A program made the translations under genes and the position numbers. Positions 13,475 through 23,664 of a stretch of 35,991 bases of DNA are shown piece after piece (the stretch's first letter is position 1; each line of letters begins with the position of its first letter). The DNA is taken from NCBI GenBank assembly GCA_012031195.1, contig JAAUUG010000002.1:1-35991 (forward strand), read 5' to 3'. This DNA is from Oscillatoriales cyanobacterium SM2_1_8. Lineage in GTDB: Bacteria > Cyanobacteriota > Cyanobacteriia > Pseudanabaenales > Pseudanabaenaceae. The notes below the pieces were generated by a model. It made no database searches. It had not been told where the DNA came from and was given only the letters and a program-made list of their open reading frames with translations.

Positions 13475-13576
13475 GGTGCCGTTACCAAAACTGCGACAAA
13501 TCAACCATGCGCCGTGGGGGCATTCCCAAATAGGTTACCCTATGAAGCAACGATGGGCTACAAACGGCCCGATTTT

Positions 13577-13661
13577 GGAGAGATGGCAGAGTGGTCGATT
13601 GCGCTCGACTTGAAATCGAGTGACTGTCACAGGTCCGTGGGTTCGAATCCCACTCTCTCCG
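13577..13661 (+). tRNA. tRNA-Ser (anticodon UGA)
   Basis: GGAGAGA...TCTCTCC acceptor stem, anticodon arm CTCGA-CTTGAAA-TCGAG, long variable arm, T arm GTGGGTTCGAATCCCAC. Confidence 0.95.
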
Positions 13662-13696
13662 TAACCCGATTCGGGAAAAGGCGGCAACGAGGGATT

Positions 13697-14521
13697 ATGG
13701 GCATTGATTTTGTGAAGTACCACGGTTTGGGCAACGATTTTGTGTTGATCGACCACCGCGATCGCCCGGATTTGGGGATCGAACCGGAGGCGGTGCCGGC
13801 TTGGTGCGATCGCCATCGGGGCATCGGGGCCGACGGGGTGTTGTTTTTGGGTCAGCGGGACGGCATCTACCAAATGCGCCTGATCAATGCCGACGGCTCG
13901 GAGGCGGAAATGTGCGGCAATGGGGTGCGTTGCCTGGCCAAGTTTATGCAAGAGTTGGGGATTGCGCCGGAGGGCAACCAATACCGGGTGCAGACGGGGG
14001 CAGGACTGCGGGAGTTGTTTGTCGAGCCGGACGGGCAAATTACGGTGGACATGGGGCCGCCCCGCCTCCAAGCCGCCGAAATTCCCACCACTTTGGTGGC
14101 GCCGGCGGAACGGGCGATCGCCGTGCCGTTGCCGGTGGCCGATCGCGAATGGTCGGTGACGGCGGTGAGCATGGGCAACCCCCACGCGGTGGTGTTTGTG
14201 GCGGATGTGGGGGCGCTGGATTTGGCGGCGATCGGGCCCCAATTCGAGACCCATCCGGCGTTTCCCCAACGGGTGAATACGGAATTTGTGCAGGTGTTGG
14301 CGCGCGATCGCCTGCGGATGCGGGTGTGGGAACGGGGGGCGGGGGCCACCCAGGCCTGTGGGACGGGGGCCTGCGCGACGGTGGTGGCGGCGGTGTTGAC
14401 CGATCGCGCCGATCGGGAATGTACGGTGGAGTTGCCGGGGGGCGATCTGCGCATCCGCTGGGATGAACATACGGTATGGATGACGGGGCCGGCGGTGCGG
14501 GTGTTCGCCGGGACGCGATGA
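13697..14521 (+). CDS. dapF: Diaminopimelate epimerase
   Basis: MGIDFVKYHGLGNDFVLID; DGSEAEMCGNGVRCLAKF; MGNPHAVVFV; ERGAGATQACGTGACATVVAA. Confidence 0.96.
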   Translation: MGIDFVKYHGLGNDFVLIDHRDRPDLGIEPEAVPAWCDRHRGIGADGVLFLGQRDGIYQMRLINADGSEAEMCGNGVRCLAKFMQELGIAPEGNQYRVQTGAGLRELFVEPDGQITVDMGPPRLQAAEIPTTLVAPAERAIAVPLPVADREWSVTAVSMGNPHAVVFVADVGALDLAAIGPQFETHPAFPQRVNTEFVQVLARDRLRMRVWERGAGATQACGTGACATVVAAVLTDRADRECTVELPGGDLRIRWDEHTVWMTGPAVRVFAGTR

Positions 14522-15423
14522 AGGACGGTTTTTTGAATTTGGCCAAGCCGGCGGGGATCACTTCCCGGGATGCGGTGAACCAAGTGTGTCGCCTGCTGCA
14601 ACAAAAAAAAGTGGGTCACAGCGGCACCCTCGATCCGGCGGCGGTGGGAGTATTGCCGATCGCCGTGGGTCAGGGCACCCGTTTTTTGCGGTTTTTGCCA
14701 TTGGGCAAGGCCTACCGGGCGATCGTGCGCTTTGGCGTGGTCACCGATACGGACGATTTGGCGGGCACGGTGCAGCAGGAAATTCCCTGCCCCGAGCTCA
14801 CCCCCGCTCTTTTGCTTGACCTGCTGCCCCAGTTCCAGGGGGAAATCCAGCAGCGCCCTCCGGCCTACAGCGCCATCAAAATTGCCGGCAAACGGGCCCA
14901 TGCCTTAGCCCGCCAAGGCCAAACCGTCGAAATGCCGGTGCGATCGGTGGTGATTACGGAATTGACCCTCACCCACTGGCAACCCGGGGATTTCCCCGAA
15001 GCCCATTTGGAAGTTGGGTGCGGCCCCGGTACCTACATCCGCTCCCTGGCCCGGGATTTGGGGGAACGGTTGGGCTGTGGGGCCACCCTGGCTTTTTTGG
15101 AGCGCACCCACAGCAACGGGTTTGATTTGAACCAGAGCCTGCCTTTGACGGAAATTACCCCAGACCAGCTCCTCCCCCTGGATTTTCCCTTGGGTCATTG
15201 GCCGGCCGTGCATTTGGGTCACCATACGGGCGATCGCTGGCACCAGGGTCAAAAAATTCCGGCCGCTGTCCTAACGGCATTGCCGCCGCCAGGGTTGTGC
15301 CGGGTCTACGACCATCGCGATCGCTTTCTGGGCATGGGCAATTGGCTGGGGGATTACCTCCAACCCGATACCGTCATTCCCCGCCCTCAGAGTCCTTGCT
15401 CCACGGCAAACACGTTGCTGTAG
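14518..15423 (+). CDS. truB: tRNA pseudouridine(55) synthase
   Basis: MKDGFLNLAKPAGITSRDAVNQV...KVGHSGTLDPAAVGVLPIAVGQGTRF; RPPAYSAIKIAGKRAHALAR. ATGA overlap with dapF. Confidence 0.96.
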   Translation: MKDGFLNLAKPAGITSRDAVNQVCRLLQQKKVGHSGTLDPAAVGVLPIAVGQGTRFLRFLPLGKAYRAIVRFGVVTDTDDLAGTVQQEIPCPELTPALLLDLLPQFQGEIQQRPPAYSAIKIAGKRAHALARQGQTVEMPVRSVVITELTLTHWQPGDFPEAHLEVGCGPGTYIRSLARDLGERLGCGATLAFLERTHSNGFDLNQSLPLTEITPDQLLPLDFPLGHWPAVHLGHHTGDRWHQGQKIPAAVLTALPPPGLCRVYDHRDRFLGMGNWLGDYLQPDTVIPRPQSPCSTANTLL

Positions 15424-16241
15424 AGGTGGGCCACAATGTCTTTGCCCTGTTGGGTGAGGGCCAGGTACTCCAGGGCGGGCCCAATATAGGGATAAACGCT
15501 TTTCCAATAAAACTTGGGGTAATCCCGCCGCAGATCGCCGGGGGTGTGGTAGCCCAACAGGGCGTTGACGCCGGTCTCGGCAAATTCGTAAAACAAAGCG
15601 GTAATTTTTTGCAGGTAACGGGGATCGCTGAGTTGCCCGATCAAATCCGCCGCCCGCACCAACCCCGCATAGTGGTGGGTGTCCTGGTGATCCTCCGACT
15701 TGGGCACCGGAAACCGGGTCAACTCAATGTGGCCGCAGATGCGATCGGCGTCGATCAAACGGTGCCCGCCAAACCGCTCCTGCACAAACAGCTTGGCGCG
15801 ATCGACATGGTACGGCGTCAAGGCGGCATCGGTCGCCCCCACCGGCAACGCCATGGCCCGCTCCTCTTGCCCGGTGGCGTACCGCCCGCCCCGATCGCCC
15901 CGGCAAACCCCCTTCACATAGCCAATGTCGTGGCAGACCAACGAAATCATCACGTGCAACCAGTCTTCGGCGGTGACCCCCCCATCCCGAATGTGCTTCC
16001 CCCGCAAAATCTCCTGGCCGACCAACGCCACCAAGGTCGTGTGCTCGACGTTGTGGTACAAAGCATCGCTGTTGGCAATGTTTTCGAGGGCCATGTTGCC
16101 CGCCCAAGCCAAAATCTCGCTGTATTCGCTGCGATACCCCCCGTAGGTGCGCCGGTACCCCCGCTGCAACTGCTCCATGAAATGCTCGATCAGCACTTCC
16201 GTTGGGTTGAACACGCTCTGCCCTCCACGCCGCTCCGCCAT
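15387..16241 (-). CDS. HD-domain metal-dependent phosphohydrolase-like protein (resembles the cyanobacterial Npun_R2479-type family)
   Basis: YHNVEHTTLVALVGQEILRG...DWLHVMISLVCHDIGYVKGVCRGD; ...ICGHIELTRFP (H...HD pattern). Confidence 0.8.
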   Translation of the reverse strand: MAERRGGQSVFNPTEVLIEHFMEQLQRGYRRTYGGYRSEYSEILAWAGNMALENIANSDALYHNVEHTTLVALVGQEILRGKHIRDGGVTAEDWLHVMISLVCHDIGYVKGVCRGDRGGRYATGQEERAMALPVGATDAALTPYHVDRAKLFVQERFGGHRLIDADRICGHIELTRFPVPKSEDHQDTHHYAGLVRAADLIGQLSDPRYLQKITALFYEFAETGVNALLGYHTPGDLRRDYPKFYWKSVYPYIGPALEYLALTQQGKDIVAHLYSNVFAVEQGL

Positions 16242-16313
16242 CCTATCTCGAAATCTTTGCCTCCCCCCCCTTGCCAAATCGTGAAGTAATGTTAAGATGA
16301 TTCCAGTCCAAAA

Positions 16314-16330
16314 CTTAACAATCCGTTAAG
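16314..16330. promoter_or_regulatory. Inverted repeat CTTAAC-aatcc-GTTAAG upstream of hli gene
   Basis: Perfect 6-bp dyad, 24 bp before the hli ATG; a further GTTAAG half-site at 16291-16296. Confidence 0.45.
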
Positions 16331-16354
16331 TAAACCCAGAACCGGAGAAAATCC

Positions 16355-16513
16355 ATGGCAAACGAAACGAACACGGCGACCGAACCCAAATTTGGCTTCA
16401 ACACCTTCGCGGAATTGTGGAACGGTCGGTTGGCGATGCTGGGCTTTGTGATCGGGGTGGGCACCGAACTGCTGACCGGTCAAGGCATTTTGTCGCAGAT
16501 TGGCTTGATGTAA
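16355..16513 (+). CDS. High-light-inducible / chlorophyll a-b binding-like small protein (not in the ORF track)
   Basis: MANETNTATEPKFGFNTFAELWNGRLAMLGFVIGVGTELLTGQGILSQIGLM*, containing the signature F.E.WNGRLAMLGF. Confidence 0.93.
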   Translation: MANETNTATEPKFGFNTFAELWNGRLAMLGFVIGVGTELLTGQGILSQIGLM

Positions 16514-16606
16514 TGCTTCGGCGGTAAAACCGCTATCGAGCGCGGGGGGCCTAGGCTACCCTGCGCTTTTTGCTTTTTTGATGGCTTTTCTTGGCCACAA
16601 CCCGGC

Positions 16607-17344
16607 TCAGGTTGGGGTCAGCACCCCGTGCAAGAAGATGTCGGCAATGCCTTCGGCCATGGCTTTGAGTTCAAAGGGCGAAGTGCTGTCGCCGAGGGTT
16701 TCGTGGCTGAACCCGGCGATCGCAAACATTCCCACAAACACCCGAGCCACCACTTTCGGATCGAGGTTGGCGCGGTACACCCCCTTGGCGATCGCTTCGG
16801 CGAAGTAGACTTCGGCAATTTCGGTCATCTTATCGACCGCTTCGGTTTGGACGCGGGCTTGCAGGTCGGGGTGCCGCTGCACTTCCATGAAGCAGACCCG
16901 CATGATTTCTAAATTTTCTTGAAGGTTGGCCATGCGCCGGCACATCATTTGGGCAATCGAGCGGTAGCTGGCCATTTCGCTGAGCTCGGTGAGCAAATCC
17001 GTCAGCAACTGCAGCCAACCTTGGGTTGCCACCTCTTCGAGAATCGCCTTTTTGTTGCTAAAGTAGCGGAACAGTGTCCCTTCGGCCACACCCGCAGCAG
17101 CCGCCAAATCTTTGGTGGTGGTGCCATCAAACCCCTTCCGTGCAAACAATTGCCGGGCGGCTTGCAAAATTTTGCTCCGGGTATCGGCTTCGGCGGGGGC
17201 GTAGCGAGCGGCTAGGCCAACCGAACTGCTTGCGGTGCCGTGACTTGTAGTTCCGTGGCGTGCGGTCGTCTTGCTGCCCATTTTCTCCGAGATGTTCACG
17301 ATACCCCCTTCATAGACCTCAATCAAGCCCTTTGCTCTTTGCAT
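16607..17344 (-). CDS. TetR/AcrR family transcriptional regulator
   Basis: TRSKILQAARQLFARKGFDGTTTKDLAAAAGVAEGTLFRYFSNKKAILEEV (TetR HTH). Start uncertain (alternative at 17281). Confidence 0.92.
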   Translation of the reverse strand: MQRAKGLIEVYEGGIVNISEKMGSKTTARHGTTSHGTASSSVGLAARYAPAEADTRSKILQAARQLFARKGFDGTTTKDLAAAAGVAEGTLFRYFSNKKAILEEVATQGWLQLLTDLLTELSEMASYRSIAQMMCRRMANLQENLEIMRVCFMEVQRHPDLQARVQTEAVDKMTEIAEVYFAEAIAKGVYRANLDPKVVARVFVGMFAIAGFSHETLGDSTSPFELKAMAEGIADIFLHGVLTPT

Positions 17345-17423
17345 CCCGCCTCAAATCCAATTGGCAAGTGTAAACATTGGAGGATCGGGGCTGGCCATCG
17401 CTTGAATACCCGGGTTTAGCTTG

Positions 17424-17467
17424 CTTGCCAAATAATTCTTGCCAAACAAATTTTTGCCAAACAATTT
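17424..17467. repeat. Three tandem ~15-bp units CTTGCCAAA(T/C)AA(A)TT
   Basis: cttgccaaataatt-cttgccaaacaaattt-ttgccaaacaattt, about 80 bp upstream of the TetR gene. Confidence 0.55.
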
Positions 17468-17695
17468 GCATGGAGATCTTGGCTTGAAATTAGCAAAAAC
17501 CTAGCGCAGCAAAAAACAGAAATCCAATAATGTCTCTGGCTGGGGAAGTTGTGGCTTCCCTGGGGCTTTGACGTTGGGCTGAATGTTACAATGAAGGGTG
17601 GGGGAACGAAGTACAATGCTCATCATTCTTAACGTTTGCCCGAAAATTTAGGGCAATTCTTCAGCGGTTCTTTAGACTTTGGCGGCGGGGAAGGG

Positions 17696-18328
17696 ATGCG
17701 GGAGAAGAGTTGGGAAGACACGTCACCGAGCCAGGAGGTAGCCCGGTTGCTGGATCTGCTGCCGGCGTCTTGGCGGATGGAAACGCAGGTATCGCCCCGG
17801 GCCGAACAACCGGCGGCGATCGCCAGCACGCCCCTCAGTCCTTGGCAGCGCACCTGTCGGGTGTCGTTGAATTTTAAGAAGTGGGTGCAATTTTCGCCGG
17901 TGCAGCGGGAGTTGTTGTTTTTGCGGGAAGTGGCGTGGCGACAGCAAACCAAGTGGCTGCAGGTGGGGCCTTTGCAAGGGGTGCTGTGTTTTGGGGCGCT
18001 GGTGGTGGCGGTAGAAAGCACCCAAATGGATCTGACCGGGGTGGCGGGCGGGGTGTTGTTGGCGTTGGTGGCGGGCAACCAGTTGTGGCGACGGCAACGC
18101 AGCGTGGCGACTGAATTTGCCGCAGACCAAGAGGCGATTGCCGTGGCTCGCAAGCGGGGCTACACCGAAACGGCGGCGGCCCAAGCGTTGTTGGCGGCAG
18201 TGGATGGGGGATGGCGGTTGGAAGGGCGGCGGGCTCCTTCTTTTACGGAAGCGACCCGGATGCAAGCGCTCCGGGCAATGGTTGGTGGGGAAACCTCGCC
18301 GATCGCCACCGCCACCGTTTGGGAGTAA
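17696..18328 (+). CDS. DUF3318-like cyanobacterial membrane protein
   Basis: SQEVARLLDLLPASWRMETQV...; hydrophobic segment LQGVLCFGALVVAVE...VLLALVAGNQLWRRQRSVATEFAADQEAIAVARKRGYTE. Confidence 0.65.
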   Translation: MREKSWEDTSPSQEVARLLDLLPASWRMETQVSPRAEQPAAIASTPLSPWQRTCRVSLNFKKWVQFSPVQRELLFLREVAWRQQTKWLQVGPLQGVLCFGALVVAVESTQMDLTGVAGGVLLALVAGNQLWRRQRSVATEFAADQEAIAVARKRGYTETAAAQALLAAVDGGWRLEGRRAPSFTEATRMQALRAMVGGETSPIATATVWE

Positions 18329-18399
18329 ACCGAAGGTTTTTTCCGCAAATGTTCTTTCCGCATTGGTTTTCCGCGTTGGCTCCCTCGGAACATCCCGAA

Positions 18400-18524
18400 T
18401 ATAGGCATTTTAATTAAAACTGACACGGTTTTTCCTGCCCAACGAAAGTCTAATAGAACCAATACGGGGGCTTCGCCCCTGCGACCCGACTTGTTTTGTC
18501 TCGTCGCCATGCAAAACAGCTATA
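18400..18524 (+). mobile_element. MITE-like element, family B (copy 1, ~125 bp)
   Basis: TATAGGCATTTTAATTAAAACTGACACGG...AACCAATACGGGGGCTTCGCCCCTGCGAC...CATGCAAAACAGCTATA. Inverted near-identical copy at 25011-25136 and partial copy near 34070-34115. Confidence 0.75.
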
Positions 18525-18699
18525 ACTTGCCGGGTGATGACAGCTTGCAGTCCTTCCTGGAATAAAGCATAAAAACAAAACATCAATATTTGTTGCGAAA
18601 TGCAACGTTTTTAGAATGGGGTCGTCAAGCTTGCGGCTGGGCGCTTAGGGTTGAATCAACCGGGCGAAAGCCAATAAGTAGGGAATCGAGGGGAAAAAC

Positions 18700-19451
<752 letters not shown>

Positions 19452-19474
19452 GCGATCGCAATTAGGAGAAAACC

Positions 19475-20911
19475 GTGGCTTTGATTTTGGGTACCGACGG
19501 CGGCGATCGCCTGACCGTGAACACCGCCAACAACGATGTGAGGGGGTTGGGGGGAAACGACGTTTTGAGTGGAGCGGGCGGCAGCGCCAACCGGTTGTAT
19601 GGGAACCAGGGAAACGATACTTTGCTGGCTTCTGCCCGTGAAGGCAGCGATTCTTTGTTTGGCGGACAGGGAGATGATGTTCTGATTGGCCATGGCAGTG
19701 CCCAAAGCCGTTTGCAGGGGGAAAAAGGCAACGACCTTTTGTTTGCCGGACTGCTGGGGAGTGAATTGTTTGGTGGGGAGGGGAACGACACCCTATTCGG
19801 CGGATTTGGCAACGATTTGCTGGATGGCGGCGTCGGCATCAACCAAATCACTTTCGCGCCGGCCCAAACGGTGGTGGTGAACGGGGAAGTGATTTCTACC
19901 CGGGGGTATGGGGGCAACGACACGATTCAAGGGTTTCAGGGGGGCGCCCAAGCCGAGGACGTGTTGCGTCTTTCCAAGCTGGACGACAACACCTTGATTC
20001 GTCTCACCACCGAAGGGGGCAACGCGGTGATTCGGATTCAAGGCACGGCCGAAAGCGGCACCCAGCTTGCCAATCAAACCCTCACGGTCTTGGGGGTGAC
20101 GGCGGCGGCGCTGTTGACCACGGGACGAGGCGCCCTTTTGGTCGATTTTGCCTTCATTGATTTCACCACTCCCGGTTTGAGTCCGGCGACCGACGGCACC
20201 TTGAGTTTTCGAGTGGGCGACATTAAAAACGATTCGGGGTTGGCGGGCAAGACCTTTGTCGGGGGACAAGGCCCCAACCGCTTCAGCGTGGAGGCGGTGC
20301 CTTTGGAGTTGGGGGTCAAACCCAGCAACTTTGCCGATACGGTGACCGGCGGCCCCGTGGGCGATACCCTGGTGGGATTTGATGGCAACGACAGCATCAA
20401 CGGCGGCCCTGGCAACGATGTCCTGGCCGGTTCCCGGGGGCAAGATACCCTGGCTGGGGGGCCCGGCGCCGACACGTTTGTGTTTGCGGACATTCGGGAT
20501 GCCTTGGACACCATCATCGATTTCAACGGGGGGGAAGGCGATCGCATTGGGCCTCGAGCCAACACCATCACGGCAGAATTTGGGGGCGTGGGCTTCAACG
20601 GTGGTCTGGAGCGGGGGGTGCCTCTGCGGGCCGACGGTGCCAACGTAGCGGCGGTGAACTTCATCACCGGGAGTGGGGCTCCCAGTCCTTTGCCGGCAGC
20701 GCGTCCGGGCCCGCCGGGCACCCCTTTGCCGACCACGCCACTGGGGGGAACCTTTGCTCGGGATGTGGGGGTGTTTTACTACGATTCGGTGGGCCATGGT
20801 TTGTACTGGGATGGCGACGGCATCAGCCCCAATTTTGGGTTTGTCCAATTCGTGCAATTTACGCCGGCACCGGTGGGTGGCTTCAGTGCCAACTTTGTTT
20901 CTGTGATTTGA
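19475..20911 (+). CDS. RTX/hemolysin-type calcium-binding repeat protein
   Basis: GGNDVLSGAGG, GNQGNDTLLAS, GGQGDDVLIG, GGEGNDTLFGGFGNDLLDGG, GNDSINGGPGNDVLAGSRGQDTLAGGPGADTFVFAD. Confidence 0.92.
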   Translation: MALILGTDGGDRLTVNTANNDVRGLGGNDVLSGAGGSANRLYGNQGNDTLLASAREGSDSLFGGQGDDVLIGHGSAQSRLQGEKGNDLLFAGLLGSELFGGEGNDTLFGGFGNDLLDGGVGINQITFAPAQTVVVNGEVISTRGYGGNDTIQGFQGGAQAEDVLRLSKLDDNTLIRLTTEGGNAVIRIQGTAESGTQLANQTLTVLGVTAAALLTTGRGALLVDFAFIDFTTPGLSPATDGTLSFRVGDIKNDSGLAGKTFVGGQGPNRFSVEAVPLELGVKPSNFADTVTGGPVGDTLVGFDGNDSINGGPGNDVLAGSRGQDTLAGGPGADTFVFADIRDALDTIIDFNGGEGDRIGPRANTITAEFGGVGFNGGLERGVPLRADGANVAAVNFITGSGAPSPLPAARPGPPGTPLPTTPLGGTFARDVGVFYYDSVGHGLYWDGDGISPNFGFVQFVQFTPAPVGGFSANFVSVI

Positions 20912-20934
20912 GTCTGTGATTTGAGGAGGCGGCT

Positions 20935-22776
20935 ATGGGTGTGAGGTGGAAACGACAACCTTGGGGGGCATCGGCGACCTGCCTGGCGATCGCCCTAGTG
21001 GGGAGCCACTCGCGGGATTTGGGGCTGAGGTAACCAGCCTTTTGGAGGCGATGAATCCGGAAGAAACCGTACCGGTGGCCCAAGTCACGGCGGTTTCGCA
21101 ACTGAGCGACGTGCGGTCTACGGACTGGGCGTTCACGGCGCTGCAATCCTTGGTCGAGCGCTACGGTTGCGTGGCGGGGTATCCCGATCGCACCTTTCGG
21201 GGGGCAGCGGGCATTGAGTCGGTTCGAGTTTGCGGCGGGGGTCAACGCCTGCCTGAGCAAAATCAACGAACTGGTGACCGCTGGCTTGGCGGATAAGGTC
21301 AGCCAAGGGGATGTGGCAACCCTGCAACGGCTGCAGGAGGAATTTGCCGCCGAGTTGGCGGTCTTGAAGGGACGGGTGGATCTCCTCGAAACCAAAACCG
21401 AGCAACTGGAATCTCAGCAATTTTCGGCCACCACCAAACTCACCGGCGAAGCATTGTTTCAGTTGCGGGGAGACTTCACCGGCAACGATTTGCGGCCCGA
21501 CAATTCGGGGGCGATCCCCGGGCTGGTTTCCAAACCTTTGGCGGAAGGGGGAGAGGGGCCTGCCGGTCGGAATGCTACATTGGGGTACCGTGCCCGTTTG
21601 GACTTTCAGAGTTCGTTCACGGGGCGAGATCGGCTTTTGGTGCGGTTGCAGGCCAGCAACATTCCCCGCCAAGGCATTGCTGCCTACACCAATCAGGGGG
21701 CGTTGCATCCCGACGATGCCACCGGCGATGTGAACAACGTGTTTGGGTTGTTTCCGGGGAGTGTACCCACCGGCCAAAGCAGCAACAATCAAGTGCGGCT
21801 AGAAAAATTCACCTATGGATTTCCGGCAGGCGATCGCCTGCGGCTGCAGGTTACGGCGACGGGGGGCCGCCTCTGGGATTTTGCGCCGACCCTCAATGCC
21901 TTGGACTACGGCGACAAAGGCTTGGGGAGCATCACCGAGTTTGGGCGGCGGAACCCCATCTACCGCTTGAGCGGGGCTGGGGCGGGTGTGGGTTTGGACT
22001 ATCGGTTTAGCGAGTGGGGGCGATTTTCCGTCGGCTATCTGGGCGGAAACCGGGTTTCGGCCGGGGTCGCCACCGCCAACACCGTTCGCAATCCGTTTGG
22101 GGCAGAATTGGGCAGCACCGGCAACGGTTTCACCGGGGGCACCTACGGCGCGATCGCCCAGCTTACCGTGACCCCCAACCGCGATTGGGATTTGGGGTTA
22201 ACCTATGTGCGCTCCTTTTTCTCGGCGGACGATGTGTTTGCCCAGCGACCTGGGGTCGGGGGCGGCGTTGGCAGCCATCACTCCGATTTTCCGTTGGGAG
22301 GGGGGCCCATGGAACTCAATTCCTACGGCTTTCAGACCCGGTATCGGTTCAGCCCCGGCTTTGTGCTTAGCGGCTGGGTCGGGTTCACCGATGTGCGGGC
22401 TCCGGTGGGAGGCATCAACCCCTTGGGCGATCGCCTCTCGCAACCGGGGGATACCGCCAACCTGTTCAACTGGGCGGTAACCTTGGCGTTCCCAGATTTG
22501 TTCAAGGCGGGAGCCCTCGGCGGCTTGGTGGTGGGTCAGGCTCCCAAGGTCACCCGCAGCGACGGTCGGTTTGCCCAGTCCCCCATTCTCACCTTTGGTG
22601 CGGGCCCCCTCGAAGATCGGCAGGGGGAGTCTTATCACATCGAAGCGTTTTATCAGTATCCCTTGGGCCGAAACATCACTTTGACCCCTGGTATTGTGTG
22701 GGTGACCAACCCAGAATACAATTCTGCCAATCCCTCCTTTGTGCTGGGAACGCTGCGCCTCACGTTTTCATTTTGA
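20935..22776 (+). CDS. SLH-domain OprB-like (iron-uptake type) outer-membrane porin, about 2 frameshifts
   Basis: Signal-like MGVRWKRQPWGASATCLAIALVG; SLH VSQLSDVRSTDWAFTALQSLVERYGCVAGYPDRTFRG|RALSRFEFAAGVNACL; coiled coil; beta-barrel ending ...LRLTFSF. Confidence 0.9.
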
Positions 22777-22795
22777 TGTTTTTGGAGCATAGATC

Positions 22796-23284
22796 GTGCC
22801 TCAATACCAAATTCCTGTCCTGGAGAACCGTCCGCAGTTGGCCATGGTGCACCGTCAACTGTCCTCCGTGGAAGACGGTCGCAACGATTTCAATTTGTTT
22901 GTGTCTTGCTTTTTGGAAGATGGGGTGTACCAATTTGGCAACTTCAAAGCCAGTGAAGGCCGCCAAGGCATTTTGGATGGTTTTTATCGGATGGTGCCTT
23001 TGGTGCGGGGAGATTTCGGCAAAGTCAAGGTGGATCACGACATTTGGATTTTGACGGAGGTCGGCGATCAAGTATTTTGTCAGATGGACACCATCTACAA
23101 AATTGACGGCGAAGAAAAGCTGCGGTTGCCGTGTTTTGCGGTGTATCACTTCAGCGATCGCCTGGATGAAGAAGGTCGTCCCTACATTCAGAAACTCCAA
23201 ACGTTTTTGGATACCTCGCCCCTGTTTCTGGACACCTCCAGTTTGATTCCCAACGGCGAAGCCTTCAAGGGATTGCCGACATGA
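22796..23284 (+). CDS. NTF2/SnoaL-like fold protein (tentative)
   Basis: 162 aa; FNLFVSCFLEDGVYQFGNFKASEGRQGILDGFYRMVP...VDHDIWILTEVGDQVFCQMDTIYKIDGEEKLRLPCFAVYHF pattern. Confidence 0.6.
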   Translation: MPQYQIPVLENRPQLAMVHRQLSSVEDGRNDFNLFVSCFLEDGVYQFGNFKASEGRQGILDGFYRMVPLVRGDFGKVKVDHDIWILTEVGDQVFCQMDTIYKIDGEEKLRLPCFAVYHFSDRLDEEGRPYIQKLQTFLDTSPLFLDTSSLIPNGEAFKGLPT

Positions 23285-23626
23285 ATTGGGTTCGGGGGCT
23301 GCTGATGTTTCATGTTGTGTTTGAGGTGGTCGTCGCCGTGGTGGCAGGATTTTTCCCCCAGGCGTTGATTGCCGATCTCACACCGGGGGCGATCGCCCTG
23401 GGGCGGGTCTTGGCGGGAAATGCCTTGGGGGTTGGCGACCCTGGGGGGCGGCTTGGCCTGGCAGCCGGTGCCGGCACGGGTGGGACTGAGGGCGTTGTTG
23501 GTGTTTCATGCGGGGGTGGCGATCGCCCAACTCACCAACGTGCTCGCCGGTGCGGCACCGTGGCCGGTGGTAGGGGTGCATGGGGTTTTGGCGATCGCCT
23601 TTGGGCTGTCTCTCCGTCGCCCCTAG
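23281..23626 (+). CDS. Small hydrophobic membrane protein, one frameshift
   Basis: ATGA overlap with the preceding gene; MNWVRGLLMFHVVFEVVVAVVAGFFPQALIADLTPGAIALGRVLAGNALG|LATLGGGLAWQPVPARVGLRALLVFHAGVAIAQLTNVLAG... Shift at a G5 run near 23428. Confidence 0.65.
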
Positions 23627-23664
23627 ATCGGAATTTTGAGGACAGAAATCATCAGGAGCAAACC

